Shown one piece after another: positions 1 to 6,189 of a stretch of DNA of 7,522 nucleotides. Both the position numbers and the translations under genes were made by a program. Positions within the stretch are counted from its first letter, which is position 1. The number at the start of each line of letters is the position of its first letter. Below the pieces are notes generated by a model. The model was not told the origin of the DNA and searched no databases. It saw only the letters and a program-made list of their open reading frames with translations. The stretch is from Chloroflexota bacterium (lineage in GTDB: Bacteria; Chloroflexota; Dehalococcoidia; Bin125): contig JAPPBK010000064.1 of NCBI GenBank assembly GCA_026705105.1, positions 1 through 7,522 on the forward strand, in the 5' to 3' direction.

Positions 1-2
1 TG

Positions 3-326
3 CTGGAGCGGCTGCAGGAGCGCGGGCATCACGTCTACATGTGGTCGGGCTACGGCGCGCGGCGCGAGGTGGCGGACAAGCACGACCTCTGGCCGCTGCT
101 GGCCGGGATCATGGGCAAGCCGATCTTCCAGTACCGCCAGCGCCTGCACCTGTTCACCGACATCGTGCCCGACTTCATCATCGACGACCACCGCGAGATC
201 GTGGACGCGCTGGGCGGCGCAGTGATCAAACCGCCGCAGGAGCCGCTGGCGCGGGATCGCGAGATGGTCCGCGTCTACCGACGGATCCTGGAACACGAAC
301 GCGAGCACCGGCGTCGCTGGGCGTAG
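3..326 (+). CDS. HAD-like small hydrolase, C-terminal part (5' end cut by window)
   Basis: The frame is open from the left edge (first full codon at position 3) to a TAG at 324-326, giving 107 residues of a protein whose start lies outside the window. The visible part reads LERLQERGHHVYMWSGYG, then a linker, then DFIIDDHREIVDALGG followed by VIKPP. A strand of the type 'VYxWSGYG' followed later by 'DFIIDD' resembles the motif II and motif III/IV (Asp-Asp) regions of small HAD-superfamily phosphatase-like proteins. The N-terminal nucleophile motif (DxDxT/V) would lie upstream and cannot be seen, so activity cannot be judged. The C-terminus is rich in Arg, Glu and His and probably helical. Codon use matches the neighbouring genes. 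It converges on the solute-binding protein gene with 64 bases between stop codons. The substrate is unknown. The coding call is firm; the family call is moderate. Confidence 0.6.
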   Translation: MERLQERGHHVYMWSGYGARREVADKHDLWPLLAGIMGKPIFQYRQRLHLFTDIVPDFIIDDHREIVDALGGAVIKPPQEPLARDREMVRVYRRILEHEREHRRRWA

Positions 327-338
327 CTCTGGTCCCCT

Positions 339-363
339 TCTCCCCCCGCTTTGCGAAAGGAGA
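339..363. repeat. GC-rich imperfect hairpin, copy 1 of a dispersed repeat
   Basis: This imperfect inverted repeat lies between two convergent stop codons (326 and 391). The outer arm pairs 339-343 with 359-363, three central positions are mismatched, and an inner 3-bp stem closes a TTT loop at 350-352. The 17 bases 339-355 (TCTCCCCCCGCTTTGCG) are the exact reverse complement of 3667-3683 in the second copy. It could act as a bidirectional transcription end for the flanking genes, but no clear T-run follows on either strand. It may equally be a REP-like intergenic repeat. Confidence 0.6.
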
Positions 364-390
364 GATGGGCACAGGTACTTCGGGATCCTG

Positions 391-2328
391 TTACTCGTCC
401 GCCTCGCCTTCGCCTTCGAGCGACGGCAGCTCCCGCTCGACCGGGTAGCTCTCGTGGGTGGTGTCGAGCCAGCTCGTGCTCAGCCGGTCGGTCGACCAGG
501 CGTACTCGAACAGGCGCAGATCGGGATGCAGCCAGGGCTGGTGGAGGCCGAGCTGGACGCCGTTGATCAGCGGCATCTGCCAGTGCACGGCCTCGCCGCG
601 CAGCAGCATCTCCTGGACCTGGTGTGCGAGGTCCTGGCGGGCGCCCAGGTTGAACGTGGTCCGCATCCGCTCGATCAGCGCGTCGAGTTCGGGACTTCCG
701 CCGCCGCTCCAGCGGCGGGAGCCTTGCGAGTGCAGCGTCTTGGACCACGTATCGGTTGGATCGGCCTGCTGCGGCACGGGTCCCCATCCGAGGAAGCAGA
801 ATCGTTCGCCGGCGCGCAACTGATCAATCGCTTCGGCAAACGGTCGATGCTCGAGTTCGACATCAATGCCGGTCGCCTCGCCGATCATCCCGCGCACGGC
901 TTCGCCCGAACCGGGAAAGAAACCTTCGAACAGGTCGGCCGCGACCAGGGGAATCGGCGTCCCCGTCGCGCCGCCCGCGCCGGAGACCAGCGCGGCCACC
1001 TCGGCGAGGTCTGCCTCTCGGTCCTCTCGGTATCCGGGCAGTCCCGACATCAGGCGTTCGTGCAACGCCCAGCCCTCAAGGAACCAGGGCAGCGGACCCG
1101 ACGCGCGGCCCTGTCCCCCGTACAGCCGCTGGATCAACCGCGGCCGATCGACGGCGAGGCCAATCGCGCGAACGATGCGCGGATCTCCGAGCGCGGCTCC
1201 AACTTCGTCCGAGAGCGGCGCGATTAACTCCACTGAGGCCGCGAGTGGAACATCGAATGTCGGATGCTCGGGATACTGTTCGCGCAGCGCATCGACCGTC
1301 TCGTTGGTCAGGGGGAAGTCGGCCCGGTCCAGCGCTGCGGCGTCGTAGAGACCGGCGATGCCGTTGGTGTCGCCGGAGGTGAGCGTGACGCCGTCGGCCC
1401 AGGCGGAGTCGGCGCGCCACCAGTTGTTCGATCGCGCCAGGGTCAGCTCGACGCCGTTGTAGAGCAGCGGCGTGTACGGTCCCGTGCCGCTGTTGAGAAA
1501 CACGTCGGACGGATTGTCGCGCCAGGCATTGCCGAACTGTTCCGCCGCCTCGGGATTGGTGATCCAGGCGTACGGCGAGGCGTGCACCGAACCGAGGTAA
1601 GCGGCGTCGGGAGCGGCAGTGCTCAGGCGGATTGAACCGTCAGGTGTCGCTTCGGCGGTGGTAGTGCGGTCGTAGGCGCCGCGGCGGAAGAAATGCGGAT
1701 CCGGCAATCCGTCGGCGTCGAGCGCGGACCGCTGGCGCTCGATGTTCCAGCGGATGTCCTCGGCGGTAACGCCGCGGCCGTTGGCCGGTTCGTGGTCCCA
1801 GAAGACGGCGGCGGGATCGACCCTGAAGACGTAGGTCGTTTCGTCGGGAATCTCTGGCAGCGCGCAGAGGTCGGCCTCGAGTTCCCCCGTCGATACCGAG
1901 GCCGGGCGAATCAGGCGGTTGTACATCAGGCTGTGCATCGCCTGGGTGTAGCGGTAGCGCGAGCGATGCGGATCCCAGCGGTCATGCCGCTCGACCGGCA
2001 GCGAGGCGCGGACGATTCCGCCGCGTGCAGGGCCACTCGGCGCCTCTGTCTGCGCCTCCTGCCGGCCGTCCGGCTCCGGGTCGGTCTGCTGCATCGATTG
2101 CTGTACCGCCTGCTGCTGCGGCTGATGTGGATCGGCCTGCGCGTCCTGGGGCGGATTGGACTGCTGCTGGAGCGCCGGCTCCTCGTCGTCTGAGCAGCCG
2201 ACCAGCGCCAGTCCGGCCGCGCCGACGCCGGCGCGAGCGCTGGCGCGCAGCAGGGCGCGACGCGACAGGCGTGTGCGGCGCAGCGCGGTCCGGCGACCGT
2301 ACGAAGGTCTCATTGACATACGCGTCAT
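391..2328 (-). CDS. ABC transporter solute-binding lipoprotein, family 5 (peptide/nickel type)
   Basis: This 645-residue protein has the features of SBP_bac_5 proteins, which capture oligopeptides, nickel or other small solutes outside the membrane for an ABC importer. With the start at 2328, a twin-arginine signal (LSRRALLR, about residues 21-28) is followed by a short hydrophobic stretch and a lipobox LVGC with Cys45, so the mature protein should be a Tat-exported, lipid-anchored protein. Residues 46-102 form an acidic, Gln/Pro-rich linker. The binding domain follows, with family-typical segments VTAEDIRWNIER (about 187-198) and SGTGPYT (about 280-286). Size is normal to slightly long for the family. 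The start is uncertain: an in-frame GTG lies at 2382 and further ATGs at 2319 and 2313. ATG 2328 has a weak AGAGAG 12 bases upstream, and 2313 would still leave the Tat motif intact. No permease or ATPase gene is adjacent, so the ligand cannot be inferred. Confidence 0.9.
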   Translation of the reverse strand: MTRMSMRPSYGRRTALRRTRLSRRALLRASARAGVGAAGLALVGCSDDEEPALQQQSNPPQDAQADPHQPQQQAVQQSMQQTDPEPDGRQEAQTEAPSGPARGGIVRASLPVERHDRWDPHRSRYRYTQAMHSLMYNRLIRPASVSTGELEADLCALPEIPDETTYVFRVDPAAVFWDHEPANGRGVTAEDIRWNIERQRSALDADGLPDPHFFRRGAYDRTTTAEATPDGSIRLSTAAPDAAYLGSVHASPYAWITNPEAAEQFGNAWRDNPSDVFLNSGTGPYTPLLYNGVELTLARSNNWWRADSAWADGVTLTSGDTNGIAGLYDAAALDRADFPLTNETVDALREQYPEHPTFDVPLAASVELIAPLSDEVGAALGDPRIVRAIGLAVDRPRLIQRLYGGQGRASGPLPWFLEGWALHERLMSGLPGYREDREADLAEVAALVSGAGGATGTPIPLVAADLFEGFFPGSGEAVRGMIGEATGIDVELEHRPFAEAIDQLRAGERFCFLGWGPVPQQADPTDTWSKTLHSQGSRRWSGGGSPELDALIERMRTTFNLGARQDLAHQVQEMLLRGEAVHWQMPLINGVQLGLHQPWLHPDLRLFEYAWSTDRLSTSWLDTTHESYPVERELPSLEGEGEADE

Positions 2329-2383
2329 CGTATCCGCGATCTCTCTATGGGGGCATTGCGCAGTACCAATTCGATCAGCCACC

Positions 2384-2412
2384 TAGACGGAATGGCCGCA
2401 TCGGGCGATACT
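2384..2412 (+). promoter_or_regulatory. Possible sigma-70-like promoter for the two-helix membrane protein
   Basis: TAGACG (2384-2389) and GATACT (2407-2412) are separated by 17 bases, and each matches the consensus hexamer at four of six positions. The pair lies in the divergent gap between the solute-binding protein and the membrane protein, and would give a leader of about 45 bases before the ATG at 2465. This is pattern matching only; the organism's sigma factor preference is unknown. Confidence 0.3.
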
Positions 2413-2464
2413 TGTGCAAGCCGTTCAGATCGTCGCCGCGACTGGCGAGCGAAGGGTTGATGCG

Positions 2465-2800
2465 ATGCCGCCTCTGGTTCCCTCCTTCATGATGCCGCAG
2501 TGGCTCAAGGACGCGCCGATTCCAATCCAGATGGCGCTGCTGCTGCCGGGCCTGATCGTGGGCAATATCCTCGCGATCGCGGTGCACGCGATCATGATCA
2601 ACCTCGGCGCGGGCAATCAGCACTTGTCCTCGGCCGACGGCGGCTTCGACGCCTGGCTGCTGTGGATCATCATCGGCGCCGGCCTGTTCCTCGGCCTCGC
2701 AGCCGGTGGATTCGTCTACATCGGCGTCGGCCTGGGCGCGGACAAGGAAACCGAGGAGGCCGAAGAGGGCGAAGCCGAAAGCGGCATGCTCGAGCTGTAG
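2465..2800 (+). CDS. Small two-helix membrane protein of unknown function
   Basis: I do not recognise this 111-residue protein. It has a short N-terminus (MPPLVPSFMMPQWLKDAP), a first hydrophobic helix at about residues 22-47 (from MALLLPGLIVG), a short polar loop with an NQH segment and a DGG segment, and a second long Gly-rich helix at about 63-91. It ends in a strongly acidic tail of about 20 residues with eight Glu. The tail is probably cytoplasmic, which would place both termini inside. The start at 2465 is chosen because AAGGG (2452-2456) lies 8 bases upstream; the frame extends to an ATG at 2414 but with no ribosome binding site. Codon use is typical of the window. It is divergent from the solute-binding protein gene and ends at a strong hairpin. 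It could be a small accessory or stress protein; nothing indicates a specific role. Confidence 0.75.
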   Translation: MPPLVPSFMMPQWLKDAPIPIQMALLLPGLIVGNILAIAVHAIMINLGAGNQHLSSADGGFDAWLLWIIIGAGLFLGLAAGGFVYIGVGLGADKETEEAEEGEAESGMLEL

Positions 2801-2825
2801 CGCCCTCGCTCAAGGCGTACACACC

Positions 2826-2855
2826 GAAACACCCCCTCACGCGAGGGGGTGTTTC
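2826..2855. terminator. Strong hairpin terminator between convergent genes
   Basis: A perfect 13-bp stem (2826-2838 with 2843-2855) closes a 4-base ACGC loop. It lies 25 bases after the stop of the membrane protein gene and 47 bases beyond the stop of the convergent dienelactone hydrolase-like gene. The arms begin GAAAC and end GTTTC, which gives a short T-run within the stem on the plus strand. Its position and symmetry suggest a shared bidirectional terminator. Confidence 0.75.
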
Positions 2856-2902
2856 TCGTCTCGCGCAGGCGAGAGTCGCTGTAGGGACGGCGATTAGTGC
2901 GG

Positions 2903-3595
2903 CTAGCCCTGCAGCTCGGCGGCGAAGAAGGCCTTGAGTTTGCTCCAGGCGTCGGCGGCGGCCTCCGCGTCGTAGATGTCCGAGGTGTCGTTGAAGAAGC
3001 CGTGGTCGGAGTCCGGATACATGTGCAGCTGGTTACGTACGCCGGCGCCGTCGAGCGCCGTCTGCAGGCCCTCGACCACCTCGGCGTTGATCCACTCGTC
3101 GCGGCCGGCGAAGAAGCCCATCACCGCGCCCTGGATGTTGCCGGCGTTGCCCAGGCCCGCACCGGGCACGCCGTAGAACGGCGCGGCGGCGGTCACGGCC
3201 GGGTTGTTCATCGCCAGCAGCAGCGACATCCCGCCGCCGAGGCAGAAGCCGGTCACGCCGATTCGCTCAGCGCGCACGTCGTCACGCGCCTGCAGCGCAG
3301 CTACCGCCCCGGACATGTCGACCAGCGCGTTGGGTTCCTGCAGCGACATCATCAGCTTCTGCGCTTCGTCCGGTTCGGCCGTGACCGAACCGTGGAAGAG
3401 GTCGGGCGCGAGCGCGACATAACCCTCAGCCGCGATCCGGTTGGCGATGTCGCAGATGTTGGGGTTGAGCCCCCACCACTCCTGGATCACGACGACGCCC
3501 GGGAAGGGCCCGCCCTCGACAGGTCGTGCCAGGTAGCCGGAGGCGCTGCCGCCGTTGGCGGGGAACTGGATGTGTTCGTGGGCGAGGATGGCCAT
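2903..3595 (-). CDS. Dienelactone hydrolase family protein (alpha/beta hydrolase)
   Basis: This 230-residue soluble protein has the normal length of the dienelactone hydrolase (DLH) family, which hydrolyses lactones and esters such as dienelactones in chlorocatechol breakdown. The family's Cys-His-Asp triad is visible: Cys118 in the nucleophile elbow GFCLGGG, Asp166 in FAGRDEW, and His198 in DSDHGF. Glu39 in VIQEWWG corresponds to the glutamate that holds the nucleophile in DLH, and PGVVVIQEWWGLN is a hallmark segment. No signal peptide is present, so it is cytoplasmic. The start at 3595 is chosen because AGGAAGGGA (3604-3612 on the minus strand) lies 8 bases upstream; an in-frame ATG at 3649 would put this site inside the gene. 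It lies downstream of the SDR gene on the same strand, with a 100-base gap containing three hairpins, so read-through between them may be limited. Many members of the family act on unknown substrates, so the specific reaction is not claimed. Confidence 0.92.
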   Translation of the reverse strand: MAILAHEHIQFPANGGSASGYLARPVEGGPFPGVVVIQEWWGLNPNICDIANRIAAEGYVALAPDLFHGSVTAEPDEAQKLMMSLQEPNALVDMSGAVAALQARDDVRAERIGVTGFCLGGGMSLLLAMNNPAVTAAAPFYGVPGAGLGNAGNIQGAVMGFFAGRDEWINAEVVEGLQTALDGAGVRNQLHMYPDSDHGFFNDTSDIYDAEAAADAWSKLKAFFAAELQG

Positions 3596-3603
3596 TGGAC
3601 TGG

Positions 3604-3612
3604 TCCCTTCCT
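3604..3612 (-). promoter_or_regulatory. Strong ribosome binding site deciding the start of the dienelactone hydrolase-like gene
   Basis: On the minus strand this reads AGGAAGGGA and ends 8 bases before the ATG at 3595. It supports that start over the in-frame ATG 54 bases further upstream. Confidence 0.75.
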
Positions 3613-3627
3613 GGGTCTGCGGTCTGT

Positions 3628-3658
3628 GGGGGAAGCCCCCCTCTGTCACTACGTGACA
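3628..3658. repeat. Two short hairpins in the SDR/hydrolase gap
   Basis: Two small inverted repeats sit side by side. GGGGG (3628-3632) can pair with CCCCC (3636-3640) across a 3-base loop. TGTCAC (3644-3649) pairs with GTGACA (3653-3658) across TAC. With the larger hairpin at 3659-3683 they make a near-continuous run of secondary structure just upstream of the dienelactone hydrolase-like gene. The second could alternatively be a dyad operator. No function is shown. Confidence 0.45.
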
Positions 3659-3683
3659 TCTCCCCCCGCAAAGCGGGGGGAGA
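3659..3683. terminator. Perfect GC-rich hairpin after the SDR gene, copy 2 of the dispersed repeat
   Basis: An 11-bp perfect stem (3659-3669 with 3673-3683) closes an AAA loop, and twelve of its bases form two runs of six C and six G. It starts 12 bases beyond the SDR stop codon, a normal place for a terminator, but no T-run follows on the minus strand. It contains CGCAAAGCGGGGGGAGA (3667-3683), exactly the reverse complement of 339-355, so it belongs to a dispersed repeat and its terminator role is an inference. Confidence 0.6.
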
Positions 3684-3695
3684 GAGGGAGCGCCG

Positions 3696-4643
3696 TTAGC
3701 GGGGGGCCTGGCTGGGCCAGGGGTTCTTCTGTGAGCCGAGGTAGGAGTGCGCGGCGACGCGGTCGAGCTCGTCCAGCGTGAAGCCGGTGCCGGAACCGTA
3801 GACGGCGGCCTCGACCGTGGGCAGCGAGTACATGCCGACCTCGTTGCCCCAGACGAGGAAGTCGCGGCCGTTGATGTTGGCGGCGGCGTCGGTGCAGAGC
3901 CAGACGGTGAAGGGCGAGACGTTCTCGGGCGCCATCATCGCCTCGCGGTCGGCGCCAAAGTCGATGTCGCCGGCGTCGCCGGCGGCCAGTCCCGCCTCGC
4001 GGGCGCGGCGCTGGGCCTCGGCCAGCTCCTCGGTCAGGGTCAGGCGAGTGCCGGCGCGCGGCCGGATCGCGTTGGCGGTCACGCCGTAGCGGCCGAGGTC
4101 GCGGGCCAGCGTGCGGGTCAGGCCGACGATGCCTTCCTTGGCCGCGGCGTAGTTGGCCTGGCCCATGTTGCCCAGGCCGGACTCGGACGAGGTGTTGACG
4201 ATTCGCCCGGAGCGCTGCTGGCGGAAGACCTGCGAGGCGAACTTGGTCACCGTGAAGTGGCCCTTGAGGTGGACATCGACGACTACGTCCCACTCTTCCT
4301 CGGTCATGTTGAAGACCATCCGGTCGCGCAGGATGCCGGCGTTGTTGATCAGGATGTCGAGCCGCCCGAATGCGTCGAGCGCCTGCTGGACCATGCGCTC
4401 GCCGGCGTCCATGTCGGCGACCGAGTCGTAGTTGGCCACCGCGTCGCCGCCGGCCTCCTTGATCGCGCTGACGACCTCGTCGGCCGGTCCGGCCTCGCCG
4501 TCCAGTTCGCCGCCCTGCGAGCCGCCGTAGTCGTTGACCACGACGCGCGCGCCCTCGGAGGCGAGCAGCAGCGCATGTCCGCGGCCGATCCCCCGTCCCG
4601 CGCCGGTCACGATCGCGACGCGGCCTTCGAGTCGATCACCCAT
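3696..4643 (-). CDS. SDR dehydrogenase similar to MFE-2 (3R)-hydroxyacyl-CoA dehydrogenase domain
   Basis: This 315-residue short-chain dehydrogenase/reductase has the nucleotide-binding motif TGAGRGIG (13-20), NNAG (100-103), and the catalytic pair Tyr165 and Lys169 in YAAAK, with the catalytic Ser at 152 or 153. Asp38 in VVVNDYGG, at the end of the second strand, points to NAD(H) rather than NADP(H). Several stretches follow the dehydrogenase domain of peroxisomal multifunctional enzyme 2 rather than small SDRs: VVVNDYGGSQ, SGLGNMGQANYAAAK, NAIRPRAGTRLT, and PENVSPFTVWLC with the C-terminal extension to residue 315. Oxidation of a (3R)-hydroxyacyl-CoA or similar alcohol is therefore the best guess. 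His125 (VDVHLKG) stands where many SDRs have the catalytic Asn. The start at 4643 has GGAAAGGA (4651-4658) 7 bases upstream. The reading frame continues 90 codons further upstream, but that extension is low-complexity and overlaps the divergent gene. Cytoplasmic; followed on the same strand by the dienelactone hydrolase-like gene. Confidence 0.93.
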   Translation of the reverse strand: MGDRLEGRVAIVTGAGRGIGRGHALLLASEGARVVVNDYGGSQGGELDGEAGPADEVVSAIKEAGGDAVANYDSVADMDAGERMVQQALDAFGRLDILINNAGILRDRMVFNMTEEEWDVVVDVHLKGHFTVTKFASQVFRQQRSGRIVNTSSESGLGNMGQANYAAAKEGIVGLTRTLARDLGRYGVTANAIRPRAGTRLTLTEELAEAQRRAREAGLAAGDAGDIDFGADREAMMAPENVSPFTVWLCTDAAANINGRDFLVWGNEVGMYSLPTVEAAVYGSGTGFTLDELDRVAAHSYLGSQKNPWPSQAPR

Positions 4644-4776
4644 GATTGGGTCCTTTCCGGATGCTGTCGGTTCCGCAGGCAGGATACAAGGCGGGCGCCG
4701 ACTTGACGGAACGAGGAACTCCTTGCTAAAGCGGTAGTGGCGGTTTGACAGGCGATTCTTCTGGACAGAGGGTTTG
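4644..4776. promoter_or_regulatory. Divergent intergenic region between SDR and the 130-residue gene, with candidate promoters
   Basis: This 133-base gap must hold the promoters for both divergent units. On the plus strand, TTGACG (4703-4708) is followed after 18 bases by TAAAGC (4727-4732), preceded by TG at 4724-4725 as in an extended -10 element. On the minus strand, TATCCT (complement of 4682-4687) is a possible -10 for the SDR gene but has only a weak -35. I see no convincing operator palindrome. The GGAAAGGA at 4651-4658 is the SDR ribosome binding site. Confidence 0.35.
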
Positions 4777-5169
4777 ATGGTGACGACATCTGCGGCGCCC
4801 GCGGCGGCGCCGGTTCCCTGGTTGGCCGAGCGGGACAGCGGCGCTGGCGTGGACGAACGACAGTCGCGGGCAGCGCCGGCCGAGGCCTCGACGCGAGCGG
4901 TCGCCTGCACCATTCTGACGCCGTCGGGCGCGCTTCTGGCCCGGGCGATGGTGCGCCCGCGACCGGCCTCGCTGCCGGCCGACAGCTACGCGGTTGAGGT
5001 CAGCGAGGTCAGGCCGCAGGGCGCGCTCGAGCCGCTGCTGCGCACCAATCCGCAGGTGGTGCTGCGCATGCCGCACGAGGCGCAACTGGCGCTGCGGATT
5101 GACCACATCCTTGGCCCGCGTCAGCACCGCGTCTACTACCTGCAGACGCTGTCCGTCCAGGGCGACTAG
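4777..5169 (+). CDS. Hypothetical protein, 130 residues
   Basis: I do not recognise the family. The first 38 residues are rich in Ala, Pro, Ser and Arg and probably disordered. Residues 40-127 look folded, with alternating hydrophobic strands (AVACTILTPSGALLARAMV, YAVEVSEV, VVLRMP, LALRIDHI, HRVYYLQTLSV), suggesting a small beta-rich domain. There is no signal peptide, membrane helix or cysteine cluster (one Cys, at 44). Third-position GC is very high across the frame, which supports real coding; the long minus-strand frame over the same bases is antisense to the next gene and is not credible. The start is ATG 4777, with GAGGG about 4 bases upstream; TTG 4774 is an alternative. It is divergent from the SDR and lies 39 bases upstream of the SMP-30-like gene on the same strand, so the two are probably co-transcribed. 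Confidence 0.7.
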   Translation: MVTTSAAPAAAPVPWLAERDSGAGVDERQSRAAPAEASTRAVACTILTPSGALLARAMVRPRPASLPADSYAVEVSEVRPQGALEPLLRTNPQVVLRMPHEAQLALRIDHILGPRQHRVYYLQTLSVQGD

Positions 5170-5208
5170 GATTGTTGCAGCAGCACAGCTTCTGGAAACG
5201 GGACAGTG

Positions 5209-6129
5209 ATGGATTTCGTCGAGCTTGCGTCGGGGCTGGAGTTCCCCGAGGGCCCGATCGCGATGGACGACGGCTCGGTCCTCTTGACCGAGATCGCCCG
5301 GGGCACGCTCACGCGGGTCACGCCTGACGGCCGGGTCGAGGTCGTGGCCGAGACCGGCGGCGGGCCGAACGGGGCCGCCATCGGCCCGGACGGGCATGTC
5401 TGGATCACGAACAACGGCGGCTTCGAGTGGGATCGTACGGGCGGCCGCCTGCTGCCCGTCGGACAGGCGCGCGACTACCGCACGGGCTCGATCCAGCGCG
5501 TGAATCCCGCGAGCGGCGCGGTCGAGACCGTCTACACCGAGTGCGACGGCGTGCCGCTCAAGGGTCCGAACGACATCGTCTTCGATGCGGCGGGCGGCTT
5601 CTGGTTCTCGGATCTGGGCAAGAACCGAGAGTACGACCGCGATCTGGGCGCGCTCTACTACGCGACGACGGACGGCAGCCGCATCTCCCGCGCCGTCTTC
5701 CCGATCCCGGGCGGCGCCAACGGCGTCGGCCTGGCCCCGGGCGACACGCACGTCTACATCGCCGAAACCCCGACCGGTCGGCTGTTCGGCTGGGAGATCG
5801 CCGAGCCCGGCGTGCTGGCCGCGGACGACGCCGCAGCCGGCTTCAACGCCTTCATCGCCAACGCCGGCGGCTATACGCTGTTCGACTCGCTCGCGGTGGA
5901 GGAGTCGGGCAACGTCTGCGTGGCGACGATCGGTCCGGGCGGGGTGACGGTCATCGATCCGGCCACGGGCGAAGTGGAGCATGTCGCCGTGGGCGACGAT
6001 CCGCTGACGACCAACATCTGTTTCGGCGGTCCCGAGATGCGCACCGCCTACATCACGCTGTCGACCACGGGACGGCTGATCTCGTGCGAGTGGCCGCGTC
6101 CGGGCCTGAGGCTCAACTTCAACGCCTGA
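5209..6129 (+). CDS. SMP-30/gluconolactonase/LRE family protein
   Basis: This 306-residue protein has the features and length of the SMP-30 six-bladed beta-propeller lactonases, which open sugar lactones or related cyclic esters using a divalent metal. Likely metal and substrate residues sit in family-typical places: Glu14 in FPEGP, Asn121 in GPNDIVFD, Asn171 in GANGVGL and Asp226 in DSLAVEE. These correspond in order to Glu18, Asn103, Asn154 and Asp204 of human SMP-30. Propeller repeats with DG turns are visible (PDGRVEVV, PDGHVWITNNGG, PATGEVEHV). No signal peptide is present, so it is cytoplasmic. The start is ATG 5209 with GGGA about 5 bases upstream; an in-frame GTG at 5206 would add one residue. 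Its neighbours include an SDR and a dienelactone hydrolase-like enzyme on the other strand, compatible with sugar-acid or lactone breakdown, but the true substrate is unknown. Glucono-lactonase activity should not be assumed. Confidence 0.92.
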   Translation: MDFVELASGLEFPEGPIAMDDGSVLLTEIARGTLTRVTPDGRVEVVAETGGGPNGAAIGPDGHVWITNNGGFEWDRTGGRLLPVGQARDYRTGSIQRVNPASGAVETVYTECDGVPLKGPNDIVFDAAGGFWFSDLGKNREYDRDLGALYYATTDGSRISRAVFPIPGGANGVGLAPGDTHVYIAETPTGRLFGWEIAEPGVLAADDAAAGFNAFIANAGGYTLFDSLAVEESGNVCVATIGPGGVTVIDPATGEVEHVAVGDDPLTTNICFGGPEMRTAYITLSTTGRLISCEWPRPGLRLNFNA

Positions 6130-6189
6130 CTACGGAGTTTCCAGGCGCAGGTCGGACCGTCAGGGCGGCGAATCGCGGTCGGCGGCCGC

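Noticed and set aside
454..2193. Several plus-strand frames (257, 208, 160 and 166 residues) opposite the solute-binding protein gene
   Set aside because: All are antisense shadows of a well-supported family-5 binding protein and have composition typical of shadows.
2897..3781. 294-residue plus-strand frame across the dienelactone hydrolase-like gene
   Set aside because: It is antisense to a gene with a complete catalytic triad, shows no recognisable motif, and runs across the hairpin region.
3747..4706. 319-residue plus-strand frame antisense to the SDR
   Set aside because: It is composed of Gly/Ala/Val/Arg runs mirroring SDR codons and has no domain signature.
4745..4750. Perfect TTGACA as a -35 box for the 130-residue gene
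   Set aside because: A -10 box at the right distance would fall on the ribosome binding site and start codon, and no TATAAT-like hexamer is there.
4644..4913. 90-residue N-terminal extension of the SDR
   Set aside because: A strong ribosome binding site sits 7 bases before ATG 4643, the Rossmann motif begins a few residues later, and the extension overlaps the divergent gene.
4726..5982. 418-residue minus-strand frame over the SMP-30-like and 130-residue genes
   Set aside because: It is antisense to an unmistakable SMP-30-like gene, its translation is low-complexity Arg/Ala/Asp-rich with no motif, and long antisense frames are expected in GC-rich DNA.
391..6129. A defence system, prophage or insertion sequence
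   Set aside because: No transposase, integrase, nuclease, helicase or phage gene is present; the genes are metabolic and transport families with uniform codon use.
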